DNA of 64,000 bases from Carboxylicivirga longa (GCF_050589825.1 NZ_JBNGOZ010000004.1:1-64000), one strand, 5' to 3'. Counted from the first letter of the stretch, positions 26,186 through 36,464 are shown. Numbers and translations: made by a program. Notes: generated by a model from the sequence alone, not told the origin.

Positions 26186-26634
26186 TTGTTACACATTTAA
26201 CATTATGGTGTAAATATAGTTAACTTTATTTGTTTGGGATAGTAACACCCAAGTGAAGTAAATGTTTACGAAGGCTGCTTGGCTAGGCTCTCGCAATAAT
26301 AAAGCTTTTAATAAGTTGAAGTCTTGAATAGGTGAATTGTGAAATTCGTAGAAAAGAAGAAGAGGATTTCTATGATGGTTTATCGCTACTCGTAATGCGG
26401 AACTGATGCGCTTATTAAAGGTTTAGATATGAGGAGTAACAAGTAGTAAGTTCTGAAAGATCCGTTTAATTAAGTATATAGGGAACGGTTCTTTATACGC
26501 ACCTTACAAAAGAGAACCGTTCCCAAGAACTTATTGTATTTATAGGCCTTAGTATTCCCTGCTTAGTATTGCCAATTAAAATGCTTTTTGCTATAAATAT
26601 TCTAAATTTGTTTTTTTTATAAAAATTGGCATTC
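26186..26634. other. Intergenic region with an isolated 12-bp inverted repeat
   Basis: No gene is seen in these ~450 bp. GGGAACGGTTCT (26481-26492) and AGAACCGTTCCC (26513-26524) form a perfect 12-bp inverted repeat with a 20-nt loop. TAAATTTG at 26603-26610 fits a -7 promoter box for the sigma factor gene. Confidence 0.6.
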
Positions 26635-27213
26635 GTGAAACATTTAGAATTAGAAGAAGTATTAATTAAGTTGGCTAAAGATAATGAGGCCTCATTGGAG
26701 GAACTCTTTAACTATTATTATCCCAGATTATATAGTTTCTCAAAATCCTTTCTAAAGTTTGACGAGGGTATTGATGACATCTTACAAGAAGTTTTCGTGA
26801 AAATATGGCAAAAAAGGAAGAGCATCAATTCTGCAAATACTTTTAATTCGTACATCTTTACCATTACGCGAAACTTGCTCTTGAATGAATTGAGGACGCG
26901 TCTTAATAATGAAAACTTAAAAGAGGAAGTTAAAAGACTGTCCCTTGCATCGGAATATTCTTCTGTTGACCAAATTGAGTACAGCGAATTAAGGAAAAAA
27001 ACAAATCAATTAATTGAAGAACTACCAGAGCGGCAAAAAGAAATATTTGTTTTAAGTCGTACCGAAGGTTTAACACATAAAGAGATTGCAGAAAAATTAG
27101 GGATAACAACCAAAACTGTTGAATATCACATATCCCTTGCTATTAGATATATAAAAGAAAATCTTAAAAGCTACGGGGTGGTGGCAATGCTTTATTTTTA
27201 TCTTTTTTTCTAA
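26635..27213 (+). CDS. ECF-type RNA polymerase sigma-70 factor (FecI/SusR-family partner)
   Basis: A 192-residue extracytoplasmic-function sigma factor. Sigma region 2 is seen in LFNYYYPRLYSFSKSFL and ILQEVFVKIWQKRKSI, and region 4 in ELPERQKEIFVLSRTEGLTHKEIAEKLGITTKTVEYHIS. A hydrophobic tail (VVAMLYFYLFF) is typical of Bacteroidota members. No ATG is available near the conserved start; a GTG at 26635 and a TTG at 26626 are the options. It is followed by a FecR anti-sigma gene and a SusC gene with an STN domain, so it likely responds to substrate sensed at that receptor. Confidence 0.92.
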   Translation: MKHLELEEVLIKLAKDNEASLEELFNYYYPRLYSFSKSFLKFDEGIDDILQEVFVKIWQKRKSINSANTFNSYIFTITRNLLLNELRTRLNNENLKEEVKRLSLASEYSSVDQIEYSELRKKTNQLIEELPERQKEIFVLSRTEGLTHKEIAEKLGITTKTVEYHISLAIRYIKENLKSYGVVAMLYFYLFF

Positions 27214-27278
27214 TTTTTTCAATTTCTCACTAGGGATAGACTTTTTTGCTGTGTATTAAGTACAGACGAGCATAAAGT

Positions 27279-28274
27279 ATGAAAAGTTTATTCAAGAAAT
27301 ATTATCATTCAACACTACGACCCGATGAATTTTCTGAACTGTCAGAATTACTAACTGATAAACAGAAAGAGTTGTCCATTTCAGGTTTAATGAAAGGTTT
27401 CTGGGACAATGAAATGAATGATGTAGATGTACCACCTCGAAAAAATCCATTACTTTTTAATAGAATTAAGGAAGCCATATGGATAGAGCGGAATAAAATT
27501 GCGCAAAGAAAAATACGAATTTATAGTTGGACTGTAAGTGTAGCTGCTGTTGTGGTTGTAGCTTTATTTATTAGTAACATTATCTTCTATCAGCAGGTTG
27601 ATCCCCACAAATATGCTTCACAGCTGCAAATACTATCGACACCTTTTGGAGCCAAAACAAATGTTGATTTACCCGATGGCTCACGAGTCTGGCTTAATTC
27701 TGGTTCAACCATCACTTATCCAGTGAAGTTTGGCAAAAGCAGATCATTATCTTTGTCAGGGGAAGCCTTCTTTGACGTAAAAAAAAGTAATAGCCCTTTT
27801 ATTGTTTCTACCCCAGATGGAGATGTGGTTGTTAAAGGAACATCATTTAACGTGAAAGCATACCCTGAAGACGGGATTTATGAAACTACCCTTATTGAGG
27901 GAGCCGTAGACTTCAAACCTAAAGATGAAACAGGCGTGTTATCACTAAAGCCTGGCGATCAGCTTAGGAAAACACAGGAAGGGTTTTCTATTAGGGAAGT
28001 TGATGTCAAATTGTCAACATGCTGGATGGAAGGCAAATTAATCTTTAATCGTGAACCATTTCCAACTTTAATCACAAAACTGGAGCGATGGTATAATGTG
28101 AAAATAGAATATGCGGATTCTGAACTGGATAAATTATGGTATTCAGGTGTCATTGAAATGGAGAGTATCAGTGAAGTTATGAATATGATTAGTTTATCGG
28201 CGCCAGTTACTTATAACTTCGATAAGGAAGAAAGAATTTATACACTAAAATATAAAAAGGATGCAACAAAATAA
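27279..28274 (+). CDS. FecR-family anti-sigma factor (DUF4974 C-terminus)
   Basis: A 331-residue inner-membrane regulator. A cytoplasmic N-terminal part is followed by one transmembrane helix (VSVAAVVVVALFISNIIFY, about 90-108). The periplasmic FecR domain follows (TPFGAKTNVDLPDGSRVWLNSGS, LSLSGEAFFDVKK, VVKGTSFNVKAYPED), then a DUF4974-type end (LIFNREPFPTLITKLERWYNVKIEY). It relays receptor occupancy to the ECF sigma factor encoded 65 bp upstream. An inverted repeat at 28326-28356 separates it from susC. Confidence 0.93.
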   Translation: MKSLFKKYYHSTLRPDEFSELSELLTDKQKELSISGLMKGFWDNEMNDVDVPPRKNPLLFNRIKEAIWIERNKIAQRKIRIYSWTVSVAAVVVVALFISNIIFYQQVDPHKYASQLQILSTPFGAKTNVDLPDGSRVWLNSGSTITYPVKFGKSRSLSLSGEAFFDVKKSNSPFIVSTPDGDVVVKGTSFNVKAYPEDGIYETTLIEGAVDFKPKDETGVLSLKPGDQLRKTQEGFSIREVDVKLSTCWMEGKLIFNREPFPTLITKLERWYNVKIEYADSELDKLWYSGVIEMESISEVMNMISLSAPVTYNFDKEERIYTLKYKKDATK

Positions 28275-28325
28275 TTTGCAGTACAATTTTCTATTCATGA
28301 AATGAAACACATCAACTGTAACAAA

Positions 28326-28356
28326 AAGAAGTGAGAACTGGAACTTCTCACTTCTT
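28326..28356 (+). terminator. Hairpin between the regulator pair and susC
   Basis: AAGAAGTGAGAA and TTCTCACTTCTT form a perfect 12-bp stem with a 7-nt loop, followed by TTACT. It could end the sigma/anti-sigma transcript or attenuate readthrough into susC. Confidence 0.65.
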
Positions 28357-28406
28357 TACTCGGTTGATAAATAATCGTATTACTTATCATTTAACACTTC
28401 AAAATT

Positions 28407-31400
28407 ATGAAAAAAATCCGATGTACGCATGGGTTGAGTCCGTGTGTCGCAAAAATGCTTAGAATTATGAAGCTCTCAGTATTGCTCATGTTACTATTCA
28501 TTACAAGTGCTCTTGCTTCTGAAATCTATTCGCAAAGCACCAGCTTATCAATTAAGGTGAATAATATGAGCCTTGAAGATTTTCTGAACAAAATTGAGGA
28601 ACAGAGTGAGTTTAGCTTCTTTTATAGTGGAATTATTAATGTTGAACAAAAAGTAAGTGGAGAGTATCGTGCTAAAAAAATCACTGAGATATTAGATGAT
28701 GTCACAAGTGATTTAGGATTAAGGTATAAGATAATTGACAAACAGGTTATACTTTTTCCATTAAAAAGTGAGTCTGAAGCGGAAGTTCAACAAAATCAAC
28801 TCATTAGAAAAGTTACAGGAAGAGTTGAGGATATTTATGGAGATCCAATACCAGGTGTTAATATTTATGAAGCAGGTAATCCGCAAAATGGAGTAATTAG
28901 TGGTATTGATGGGTCATATTCGATAGACATATCTTCTGAACTGGCAGTTGTAAGCTTTTCATTTATTGGGTTTGTAACACAAGAAATCGAAGTTGCAGGA
29001 CGTAATCAGATAAATATTACCCTTGTTGAAGAAAGCATTGGATTGGATGAAGTGGTTGCTATAGGCTATGGCTATCAAAAGAAAGTTAACCTCTCGGGAG
29101 CAGTTGGTCAGCTGGATGCCAAACAAATTGAAAAGAATTTGGGAGCCAATACCAGCCAGGTGCTTCAAGGAATGATACCCAATGTTAATGTAACCTTTAG
29201 CAATGGAGGAATTAATGAGAAAGGTAATATTAATGTTCGCGGTGTCGGTTCAATAAACGGAAGTCAGCCTTTAGTTTTAATAGATGGTGTTGAGGGTGAC
29301 ATGAACATGATTAACCCGAAGGATATTCAATCCATTTCTGTTTTAAAGGACGCAGCATCAGCATCAATATATGGTGCGCGTGCAGCATTTGGCGTGGTAT
29401 TAATTACCACAAAAACAGGTAAGCCAGGGGATGTGAAAGTTAACTATAACGCTAACTTTGGATGGAGTTCGCCTACGATCAGAACGGATAATTTTATAAC
29501 CGATGGTTTGGAGTGGGCACGGCTAAGTGATAAACTTAGTTTGTTAGAAAACACAAGTACATACCTTGGATATGGAGAAGACGATTATGCCTATTTGGAA
29601 GCCAGGAAACAGGATCCGACACTTCCTTCTGTACTGATAAAGAATGTAGATGGTGTTGAGAAATACATACACTACGGAAATACCGATTGGTGGAGCTATA
29701 TTTATAGTGATTCGCAACCGTCACAGGAACACACCTTTAGTATTTCAGGAGGAGCAGACAGAGTAAAGTATTATCTTTCAGGTAGGTATTATAATAGAAA
29801 AGGAATATATCGTATTAATCCAGATGTCCTAGAGTCGTATACATTAAGGTCAAAAGTAAGTGTAGACTTATCAGATGCGATAACGATTAGCAATGCAACC
29901 AATATTCATCTAAGTGAATATGATAGTCCGGCAACTAATACACGCAACATAAGTGGCAGTTCAAACCATGAAGACTGGCGAAAATACACTTTTCATGCAT
30001 CACCTTTATTTAATCCAACAAATCCGGATGGTTCAATAATTATACAAGGAGCATATACCCCGAATCGTGATATTGCAGATGGAACATTTGCTGATTTGAT
30101 TTATGGAAAGAGTAGGTCGCTTGAAAAGGATTATGATGTAACTAATACAACTTCGTTAAGTATAGATATTACTAAAGGCTTAACAATAAACAGTGATTAT
30201 TCTTTTAGGAAAGGAAGTCCATCGAGCTGGGTAAGACTAATATCCACACCTCATACCAATCAACCTGGAGGTGAGGGAGTGACATTATATAAAGAAAACA
30301 AGCAGATCTATAAAGAATGGCAGTGGGAAAGAATGTATCAGGCTTTCAACGCCTATGCAAACTATGAGTTAAAAGCATCTGATAAGCATAGTTTCTCAGG
30401 AGTTATTGGCTTTAACCAAGAATGGCGTACCTGGAAAAGGAATATTGCAAGTAGGAATGGAAACTTGTCAGAAGATCTCAATTCTTTTAATCTTGCTACG
30501 GGTGAGAATATTACCCTTGAATCAGATGCTAACGAATGGGCTATTCGAGCTGCTTTTTATCGACTTAATTATAGTTTCGAGGATAAGTACCTGATTGAAT
30601 TTAATGGGCGATTTGATCTTTCTTCTAAATTTCCGAAAAATGATCGATTGGGAGTTTTTCCATCCGCTTCGGCAGCTTGGAGGATTAGTGAAGAAAACTT
30701 CTTTGAAGGAGCAAAAAGTTACATTGATAATCTAAAGCTAAGAGCTTCTTATGGTACACTGGGAAATCAAAATGTAGGTCCCTATGATTATATTTCAACC
30801 ATGGGTGTTAACCAGGGTAATTATATTTCCAATGGTGTTAAACAGAATTACTTGACAACCCCGAATCCAATATCTTCAAATTTCACATGGGAAACTTCTG
30901 AAACAATTGATTTTGGTGTTGATATTACAGCCCTAAATAATCGTTTTTCCGTGACGTATGACTGGTACCAACGCAATACTTACGATATGCTGACGCAGGG
31001 AAAGAAATTGCCATCAGTATTTGGAGCTAAAGAGCCGGATGAAAACGCTGCCGATTTGCGCACACGAGGATTTGAGTTATCACTCAACTGGAATAGTCGT
31101 TTTGCAGTTGGTAGCAGTGACTTAAATTACAGCATAGGACTGGTGTTAGCAGATTACACAACTGTTATTACAAAGTTTGATAATCCTAATGGCGATATTG
31201 AACAATTTTATGTAGGTCAGGAGGTTGGTGAAGTATGGGGTTATACTTTTGATGGCTTCTTTCAAAGCGATGATGAGTATCTGACTCACGCAGATCAGTT
31301 ACGTGTTAACCGACGAATTCACGAGAATTACCTTATTAATCATCCGGTAGCAGGCGATATTAAATTTGCCGACCTTAATAGCGATGGTATCATTAGCGCA

Positions 31401-31979
31401 GGGGAGCGCACACTTAATGATCATGGTGATTTAAAGAGAATTGGTAATACAACTCCACGTTATACCTATGGAATTAACCTTGGAGCTGATTATGTTGGAT
31501 TTGATTTCCAGGCTTTCTTTCAGGGCGTTTGGAGTCAGGATTGGTGGCCGGGGAAAGATAATGGTTACTTTTTCGGGCCTTTTTCACGTCAATATCAAAA
31601 CTTCTACCCTGAAAGCATCGAGGCGAACTCATGGACCCCTGATAATAGAGATGCCTATTTCCCAAGGTTAGCTGTCTATTCTACGATAAACCAAGGGCTT
31701 GAAGGTTCACAACTTGGAGTTCCCTCCGATAGATACTTGCAGGATGTTGGATATATCCGCTTAAAAAACATAACCCTTGGATATACACTTCCAAAAAGTT
31801 GGACAAGTAAAGTAAAGCTTGAGAAAGTACGCATTTATTCTTCCGGCTCTAATCTACTAACTTTTTCCAAGTTATTTAAAAACAACCCTGATCGCACTGT
31901 TGATCCGGAGCAATTAGGCAATGGCAATGCTTATCCATTTAGTAAAACAATCGTTTTTGGTATTGACATTAACTTTTAA
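28407..31979 (+). CDS. SusC/RagA-family TonB-linked outer membrane transporter with STN domain
   Basis: A 1190-residue import channel. Order: signal peptide (LLMLLFITSALAS), STN domain about 47-120 (SLSIKVNNMSLEDFLNKIEEQSEF) that contacts FecR, a carboxypeptidase-regulatory-like domain (VTGRVEDIYGDPIPGVNIYE), a plug with the LDEVVAIGYGYQKKVNLSGA signature, and a large barrel ending in a SusC-type FGIDINF. The STN domain plus the ECF/FecR pair mark a signal-transducing receptor. The SusD partner follows after 11 bp. The neighbours suggest that the imported substrate is a glycerophosphodiester-containing molecule. Confidence 0.95.
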   Translation: MKKIRCTHGLSPCVAKMLRIMKLSVLLMLLFITSALASEIYSQSTSLSIKVNNMSLEDFLNKIEEQSEFSFFYSGIINVEQKVSGEYRAKKITEILDDVTSDLGLRYKIIDKQVILFPLKSESEAEVQQNQLIRKVTGRVEDIYGDPIPGVNIYEAGNPQNGVISGIDGSYSIDISSELAVVSFSFIGFVTQEIEVAGRNQINITLVEESIGLDEVVAIGYGYQKKVNLSGAVGQLDAKQIEKNLGANTSQVLQGMIPNVNVTFSNGGINEKGNINVRGVGSINGSQPLVLIDGVEGDMNMINPKDIQSISVLKDAASASIYGARAAFGVVLITTKTGKPGDVKVNYNANFGWSSPTIRTDNFITDGLEWARLSDKLSLLENTSTYLGYGEDDYAYLEARKQDPTLPSVLIKNVDGVEKYIHYGNTDWWSYIYSDSQPSQEHTFSISGGADRVKYYLSGRYYNRKGIYRINPDVLESYTLRSKVSVDLSDAITISNATNIHLSEYDSPATNTRNISGSSNHEDWRKYTFHASPLFNPTNPDGSIIIQGAYTPNRDIADGTFADLIYGKSRSLEKDYDVTNTTSLSIDITKGLTINSDYSFRKGSPSSWVRLISTPHTNQPGGEGVTLYKENKQIYKEWQWERMYQAFNAYANYELKASDKHSFSGVIGFNQEWRTWKRNIASRNGNLSEDLNSFNLATGENITLESDANEWAIRAAFYRLNYSFEDKYLIEFNGRFDLSSKFPKNDRLGVFPSASAAWRISEENFFEGAKSYIDNLKLRASYGTLGNQNVGPYDYISTMGVNQGNYISNGVKQNYLTTPNPISSNFTWETSETIDFGVDITALNNRFSVTYDWYQRNTYDMLTQGKKLPSVFGAKEPDENAADLRTRGFELSLNWNSRFAVGSSDLNYSIGLVLADYTTVITKFDNPNGDIEQFYVGQEVGEVWGYTFDGFFQSDDEYLTHADQLRVNRRIHENYLINHPVAGDIKFADLNSDGIISAGERTLNDHGDLKRIGNTTPRYTYGINLGADYVGFDFQAFFQGVWSQDWWPGKDNGYFFGPFSRQYQNFYPESIEANSWTPDNRDAYFPRLAVYSTINQGLEGSQLGVPSDRYLQDVGYIRLKNITLGYTLPKSWTSKVKLEKVRIYSSGSNLLTFSKLFKNNPDRTVDPEQLGNGNAYPFSKTIVFGIDINF

Positions 31980-31990
31980 AACGTAGGAAC

Positions 31991-33739
31991 ATGAAAAGAG
32001 TAATATATATGTTAATAGTGGCAGTAGGGTTTATTTCTTGTAACGATAATTTCTTAGATCGTTACCCTATTGCTGAAATCGCTCCAGAAAATTCATTTAA
32101 GACGGAGCAAGATTTAAAGCTTTATACCAATAGCTTTTATAATGATTTACCATCTATTAATGATATCGTAAAAAGTGATAATATATCTGATAATGTATTA
32201 TACAATGGGGTTCCGGGCGAACAGTCAGGACTTAGAATTGTACCTTCAGAAGCTGGCAGTGGTGGATGGAGTTGGAGCGACTTGCGAAAAATTAATACCT
32301 TTTTTAAGTATTATGAGCAGTGCGATAGTGAAGTAGCAAAAAGAGAATATAGTGGCGTAGCATATTTTTTCAGGGCCTGGTTTTACTTCGAAAAAGTAAA
32401 ACGTTTTGGTGATGTGCCATGGTATACAGAAGTAGTAGGTAGTGGTGATACGGAACTGCTGACTAAGCCAAGAGATTCAAGAGTGCTCGTAATTGATAAT
32501 ATCATTGCTGATCTCGATGCTGCTATTGAAAATTTAAATGATGATAAAGCATCCGATAAAGTCACTAAGTGGGCAGCTTTGGCATTAAAGTCACGCGTGT
32601 GTCTTTTCGAGGGTACTTTTAGGAAATATCATTCTGATTTGAACTTGCCGGATTCAGACAAGCTGTTAGAACTTAGCTGGCAGGCTGCGCAAGAAGTTAT
32701 TGATAAGAGTCCCTATTCATTGTATGAAACCGGTAATCCGCATCTCGACTACAGAGATTTATTTGCATCAAACGACCTCAAAGAAACCGAAGTCATTCTG
32801 GGAAGACGATACAGTAGTGATTTAGATGTAATCCATAGTATCAATTATTATTTCACTTCCGCTACTCAGCAGGATGTTGGTTTGAGTAAAACACTCATAA
32901 ATAGTTACCTGATGAGTAATGGAAGTGCCTTTACAGATCAGGCTGGTTATGAGTTAATAGAGTTTGTTAATGAAACCAAGAACAGGGACAGGCGCTTAGA
33001 GCAAACCATCCGAACGCCAGGCTATATGCGTATTGGAGGAGATATGGAGTTATTACCCGATTTCTCTGCATCGATGACTGGTTACCAGGTCGTTAAATTT
33101 GTTTCCGATGAGCGTCAGGATGGAAACCAGTCGAGTTACCAGGATGTACCTATCATTCGTTTTGCAGAAGTGTTGCTGAACTATGCAGAAGCGCGAGCTG
33201 AGTTAGGGATAATTGATCAGGCTGATGTAGATAAATCTATTCGTTTGATACGAAATCGTGTTGGCATGCCAAACCTTGATGTTGCAAATGCTAATAGTAA
33301 TCCTGACTCCTATCTTGCTAATCAATATCCAAATGTAATAGGAGATAATAAAGGCATTGTGCTTGAGGTGAGAAGAGAACGTCGCATAGAGTTAGCCATG
33401 GAAGGATTCCGCTATAATGACCTAATGAGATGGAAGGCTGGTAAAATATTGGAAGAATATATTGTAGGTATGTATTTCCCTTCATTGGGAGAGTTTGACC
33501 TGGATGGAGATGGTACCATGGATGTACTGCTTTACGAAGGTGATGAGCCTCCATCAACAGCTACTCAAAAGATAAAATTAGGCGATGTGTTTACACTTAC
33601 AAATGGTGATGGTGGTAACCTGGTTGCCTTCACAGATCGTGAAAAAAGCTTTGATGAGTCAAGAGATTATCTCTATCCTATACCGTCGGGTGATATTTTA
33701 TTAAATCCGGCTTTAGAACAAAATCGAAATTGGAAATAA
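31991..33739 (+). CDS. SusD/RagB-family nutrient-binding outer membrane lipoprotein
   Basis: A 582-residue lipoprotein (lipobox FISC) forming the lid over the SusC channel. Typical SusD text is present: FLDRYPIAEIAPENSFKTEQDL at the N-terminus, TPR-like helices (KWAALALKSRVCLFEGTFRKYH), FAEVLLNYAEARAELG, the EVRRERRIELAMEGFRYNDLMRWKAGKIL motif and the end LYPIPSGDILLNPALEQNRNW. It is co-transcribed with susC. Confidence 0.95.
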   Translation: MKRVIYMLIVAVGFISCNDNFLDRYPIAEIAPENSFKTEQDLKLYTNSFYNDLPSINDIVKSDNISDNVLYNGVPGEQSGLRIVPSEAGSGGWSWSDLRKINTFFKYYEQCDSEVAKREYSGVAYFFRAWFYFEKVKRFGDVPWYTEVVGSGDTELLTKPRDSRVLVIDNIIADLDAAIENLNDDKASDKVTKWAALALKSRVCLFEGTFRKYHSDLNLPDSDKLLELSWQAAQEVIDKSPYSLYETGNPHLDYRDLFASNDLKETEVILGRRYSSDLDVIHSINYYFTSATQQDVGLSKTLINSYLMSNGSAFTDQAGYELIEFVNETKNRDRRLEQTIRTPGYMRIGGDMELLPDFSASMTGYQVVKFVSDERQDGNQSSYQDVPIIRFAEVLLNYAEARAELGIIDQADVDKSIRLIRNRVGMPNLDVANANSNPDSYLANQYPNVIGDNKGIVLEVRRERRIELAMEGFRYNDLMRWKAGKILEEYIVGMYFPSLGEFDLDGDGTMDVLLYEGDEPPSTATQKIKLGDVFTLTNGDGGNLVAFTDREKSFDESRDYLYPIPSGDILLNPALEQNRNWK

Positions 33740-33761
33740 TCAATTATGCTAAATCTCAACC

Positions 33762-34913
33762 ATGAATCGATCACTGACAAAATTCTGTTTCCTAGCTTTA
33801 TCATCACTTGCAATGATGTTAAGCATAATCCTTTGTAATAGTTGTTCAAAGGCGGATAGTGGGGTACAAATAAAACCTCAGGCAGAATTTAGTTACCTGA
33901 ATACTAAACTGCTGGTTGGTGAACCTGTACAATTTGCTAACGAATCTTTAAACACTAATGAGTCAACAACTTTTTATTGGGAGTTTGGCGATGGAAATAC
34001 TTCTTTAGAAGAGACTCCAACTCATGTTTATGATGAATTAGGAAAGTACATGGTATCTTTGACCGTTACTAACAATGGCATTGAGCCTGTTCGCAAATCC
34101 CTTGAGATAATGGTGTGCTTATCAAACACTATTCCGGGCAGAACGGGGTTGAGGTCGCGTCTAAATAATCTGGATAGTAAAATTATGGTTTGCGCACATC
34201 GCGCAAACCATTACACTACACCGGAGAATTCGATTGCTGCCCTTGAAGCCTCCATCAGTGAAGGCATTGCTTTTGCCGAAATTGACATCAAGCAAAGTAA
34301 GGATGGAAAACTGGTGTTGATGCACGATAATACCATCGATCGTACGACAAGTGGAAGTGGAGGTGTGAATGAATACACCTTTGATGAGTTAAAACAGTTT
34401 AATCTGGAACATAATGGCAATCTTACATCACAACAAATTCCTTCTTTTGCTGAGATTTTAGAAGCAGCAAGAGGGAAAATCTATCTTGATTTAGATGTGA
34501 AGATTGAAAATTTCATCAAGGTATACAACGAGGTTAAACTTTATGGTATGGTCGATCAGGTAATGTTTACTGTCGATAATATTTCTACGGCCAAAAGTCT
34601 TGTCGATAATGATGAGCGAGTGATAGTGATGCCAATTATTAATAACCAGCAGGATATTCAAAAGTATAATATGGCAGGATTGAACCTGGCCGTGTTGCAT
34701 TATACATCCAGTTCTTTTAATAACGAGCTTATTACTGTTGCTCACAATAAAAACCTTCAGGTTTTCAGGTTAGTATATGTGAATTCAAACACAACACCAG
34801 AGTCTGATTCTTACAGGCAGATGGATAAGTTTGTTGAGTTAAAAGGTAACATCGTACAAACGGATTACCCGGTTGAAGTAAAGGCGTTTTTACAAAGTAA
34901 CAATGTGAATTAA
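33762..34913 (+). CDS. PKD domain-glycerophosphodiester phosphodiesterase fusion lipoprotein
   Basis: A 383-residue exported protein, lipobox LCNSC. Residues about 35-120 form a PKD domain (FYWEFGDGNTSLEETPTHVY). From about 140 follows a GDPD barrel with the catalytic and metal set in CAHRANHYTTPENS, AEIDIKQSKDG and LVLMHDNTIDRTTSG, then KIYLDLDVK. GDPDs cut glycerophosphodiesters to sn-glycerol 3-phosphate and an alcohol. The PKD module probably serves as a spacer or binding domain at the cell surface. It lies between susD and a second PKD lipoprotein with short gaps, consistent with one operon. It is paralogous to the GDPD at 36465. Confidence 0.93.
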   Translation: MNRSLTKFCFLALSSLAMMLSIILCNSCSKADSGVQIKPQAEFSYLNTKLLVGEPVQFANESLNTNESTTFYWEFGDGNTSLEETPTHVYDELGKYMVSLTVTNNGIEPVRKSLEIMVCLSNTIPGRTGLRSRLNNLDSKIMVCAHRANHYTTPENSIAALEASISEGIAFAEIDIKQSKDGKLVLMHDNTIDRTTSGSGGVNEYTFDELKQFNLEHNGNLTSQQIPSFAEILEAARGKIYLDLDVKIENFIKVYNEVKLYGMVDQVMFTVDNISTAKSLVDNDERVIVMPIINNQQDIQKYNMAGLNLAVLHYTSSSFNNELITVAHNKNLQVFRLVYVNSNTTPESDSYRQMDKFVELKGNIVQTDYPVEVKAFLQSNNVN

Positions 34914-34925
34914 AAAAGACAAGTA

Positions 34926-36380
34926 ATGAAAAATCATATTATTAATATAATCATATTGGCTTCATTTTTTGCACTCTTTTCGTGCGAAGATGATGAAGTA
35001 ATTGACACCAAACCTGTTGCTGCATTTAAAATGAGCGAACAAGTTGTTGTTGAGGGAGAAGCAGTGATATTTACCGATTTATCATTTGATGAAAATGGTT
35101 CTGTCGAGACGTGGAACTGGAATTTTGGTGATGGTCAAACGTCAACTGAACAATCTCCTGTTTATACATACCAAGCCATAGGTGAATATACAGTCACATT
35201 AACTGTTATTGATAATACCGGGCAAAGCAATTTTAATGAGTGCTCCAAGGTTGTAACAATGATGGAGGAGTCAACAGCAACTAAAAATCCAGAAATTGTT
35301 TGGGCGTATGCTGTACCATACAAAACGAATCAATCATCATTAGCTGTGGCCAACGACGGAACAGTTTATTTCGGGACTGATGGAAAATCGAGTGACCCTA
35401 CAAGAGGCGATTACAATATTTTTGCTGTTCAGAATGGGAGCTTGAAATGGGGGCATTTAAGCGATGAAGTAGTGCGTTCTTCACCTTCAATTGCTGATGA
35501 TGGTTCAATTTATATCGGTGATTATAATGGCGATTTATTTGCTTTTAATCCGGATGGAAGTCAGAAATGGAAAGCGACCTATAAGCGCTTTAAATATGCT
35601 TCTCCAGCCATTGGTGCCGATGGTACTATATACATTGGAGGAGGCGATAAGGATAATTATTTCAGGGCAATTAGCCCAATCGATGGTAATTTGAAATGGG
35701 AATTTGAAGCGGTTGGTAAAGTACGCTCCACACCAGCAATCGATAGCGACGGTATAATCTATTTCTCTGATTACAATACGCTGTATGCGCTAAATGAAGA
35801 TGGAACTGAGAAGTGGAGAACTGTATATGGTGATTACACAGCTTGTGCAACGGTTTTAATTGAGAGTGCTAAAACCATTTATGTAGCCGATAAAACGGAT
35901 CATTTAGTGGCATTTAACATGGAAGATGGAACCATTAAATGGAAAAATAATTATTCGGCCACTGATAAAACGGAGAATGGTGGTCCTGCAGTTGCATCGG
36001 ATGGTACTGTTTATCTTGGTGGTGAGGATGGCAAAATGATAGCCTATAATCCTGAAGACGGCACGCCTAAATGGGAGTTTGAAGCCAAAGGAAAAATTAA
36101 AGCTGTGCCGGCCATTGATAATTATGGTAATCTTTATTTTGGTGATGAGGCCGGTTTCTTTTATGTAATTGATGATGAAGGTAACACCAAATGGAAGGCC
36201 ACACAACTAGATGGAGCTATAAGTACTTCGGCTGCCATCGGTAAGGATGGAACCATTTATGTATTAACAGCAAATTCTGATAGCAAAGGTACACTGTATG
36301 CTTTAAGAACGAAAGCTACAGGATTAGCTGAAGAAGGCTGGCCAATGCGTTCAAAAAATGCAGCCCATTCAGGTCGATAA
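34926..36380 (+). CDS. PKD domain-PQQ-type beta-propeller lipoprotein
   Basis: A 484-residue lipoprotein (lipobox LFSC). A PKD domain about 30-115 (WNWNFGDGQTSTEQSPVYTY) is followed by a PQQ-like propeller with repeated blades (DGTVYFGTDG, DGSIYIGDYNGDLFAFNPDG, DGTIYIGGGD, DGIIYFSDYNTLYALNEDG, DGTVYLGGEDG, GNLYFGDEAGFFYVIDDEG). No quinone-enzyme residues are evident, so it is more likely a binding protein than a dehydrogenase. It starts 12 bp after the PKD-GDPD gene, sharing the PKD type, and may act as an extra surface binding protein of this uptake locus. Confidence 0.88.
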   Translation: MKNHIINIIILASFFALFSCEDDEVIDTKPVAAFKMSEQVVVEGEAVIFTDLSFDENGSVETWNWNFGDGQTSTEQSPVYTYQAIGEYTVTLTVIDNTGQSNFNECSKVVTMMEESTATKNPEIVWAYAVPYKTNQSSLAVANDGTVYFGTDGKSSDPTRGDYNIFAVQNGSLKWGHLSDEVVRSSPSIADDGSIYIGDYNGDLFAFNPDGSQKWKATYKRFKYASPAIGADGTIYIGGGDKDNYFRAISPIDGNLKWEFEAVGKVRSTPAIDSDGIIYFSDYNTLYALNEDGTEKWRTVYGDYTACATVLIESAKTIYVADKTDHLVAFNMEDGTIKWKNNYSATDKTENGGPAVASDGTVYLGGEDGKMIAYNPEDGTPKWEFEAKGKIKAVPAIDNYGNLYFGDEAGFFYVIDDEGNTKWKATQLDGAISTSAAIGKDGTIYVLTANSDSKGTLYALRTKATGLAEEGWPMRSKNAAHSGR

Positions 36381-36407
36381 AAAAAACTTCATATTATATA
36401 ACTAAGT

Positions 36408-36441
36408 TACCGGGTCTATTTCATTTTAGACCCGGTAGTTT
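36408..36441 (+). terminator. Terminator after the SusCD-PKD genes
   Basis: TACCGGGTCTA and TAGACCCGGTA form a perfect 11-bp stem followed by GTTTT. It separates the outer-membrane genes from the following GDPD gene. Confidence 0.85.
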
Positions 36442-36464
36442 TAAACACCATAAAACTTTCTATT

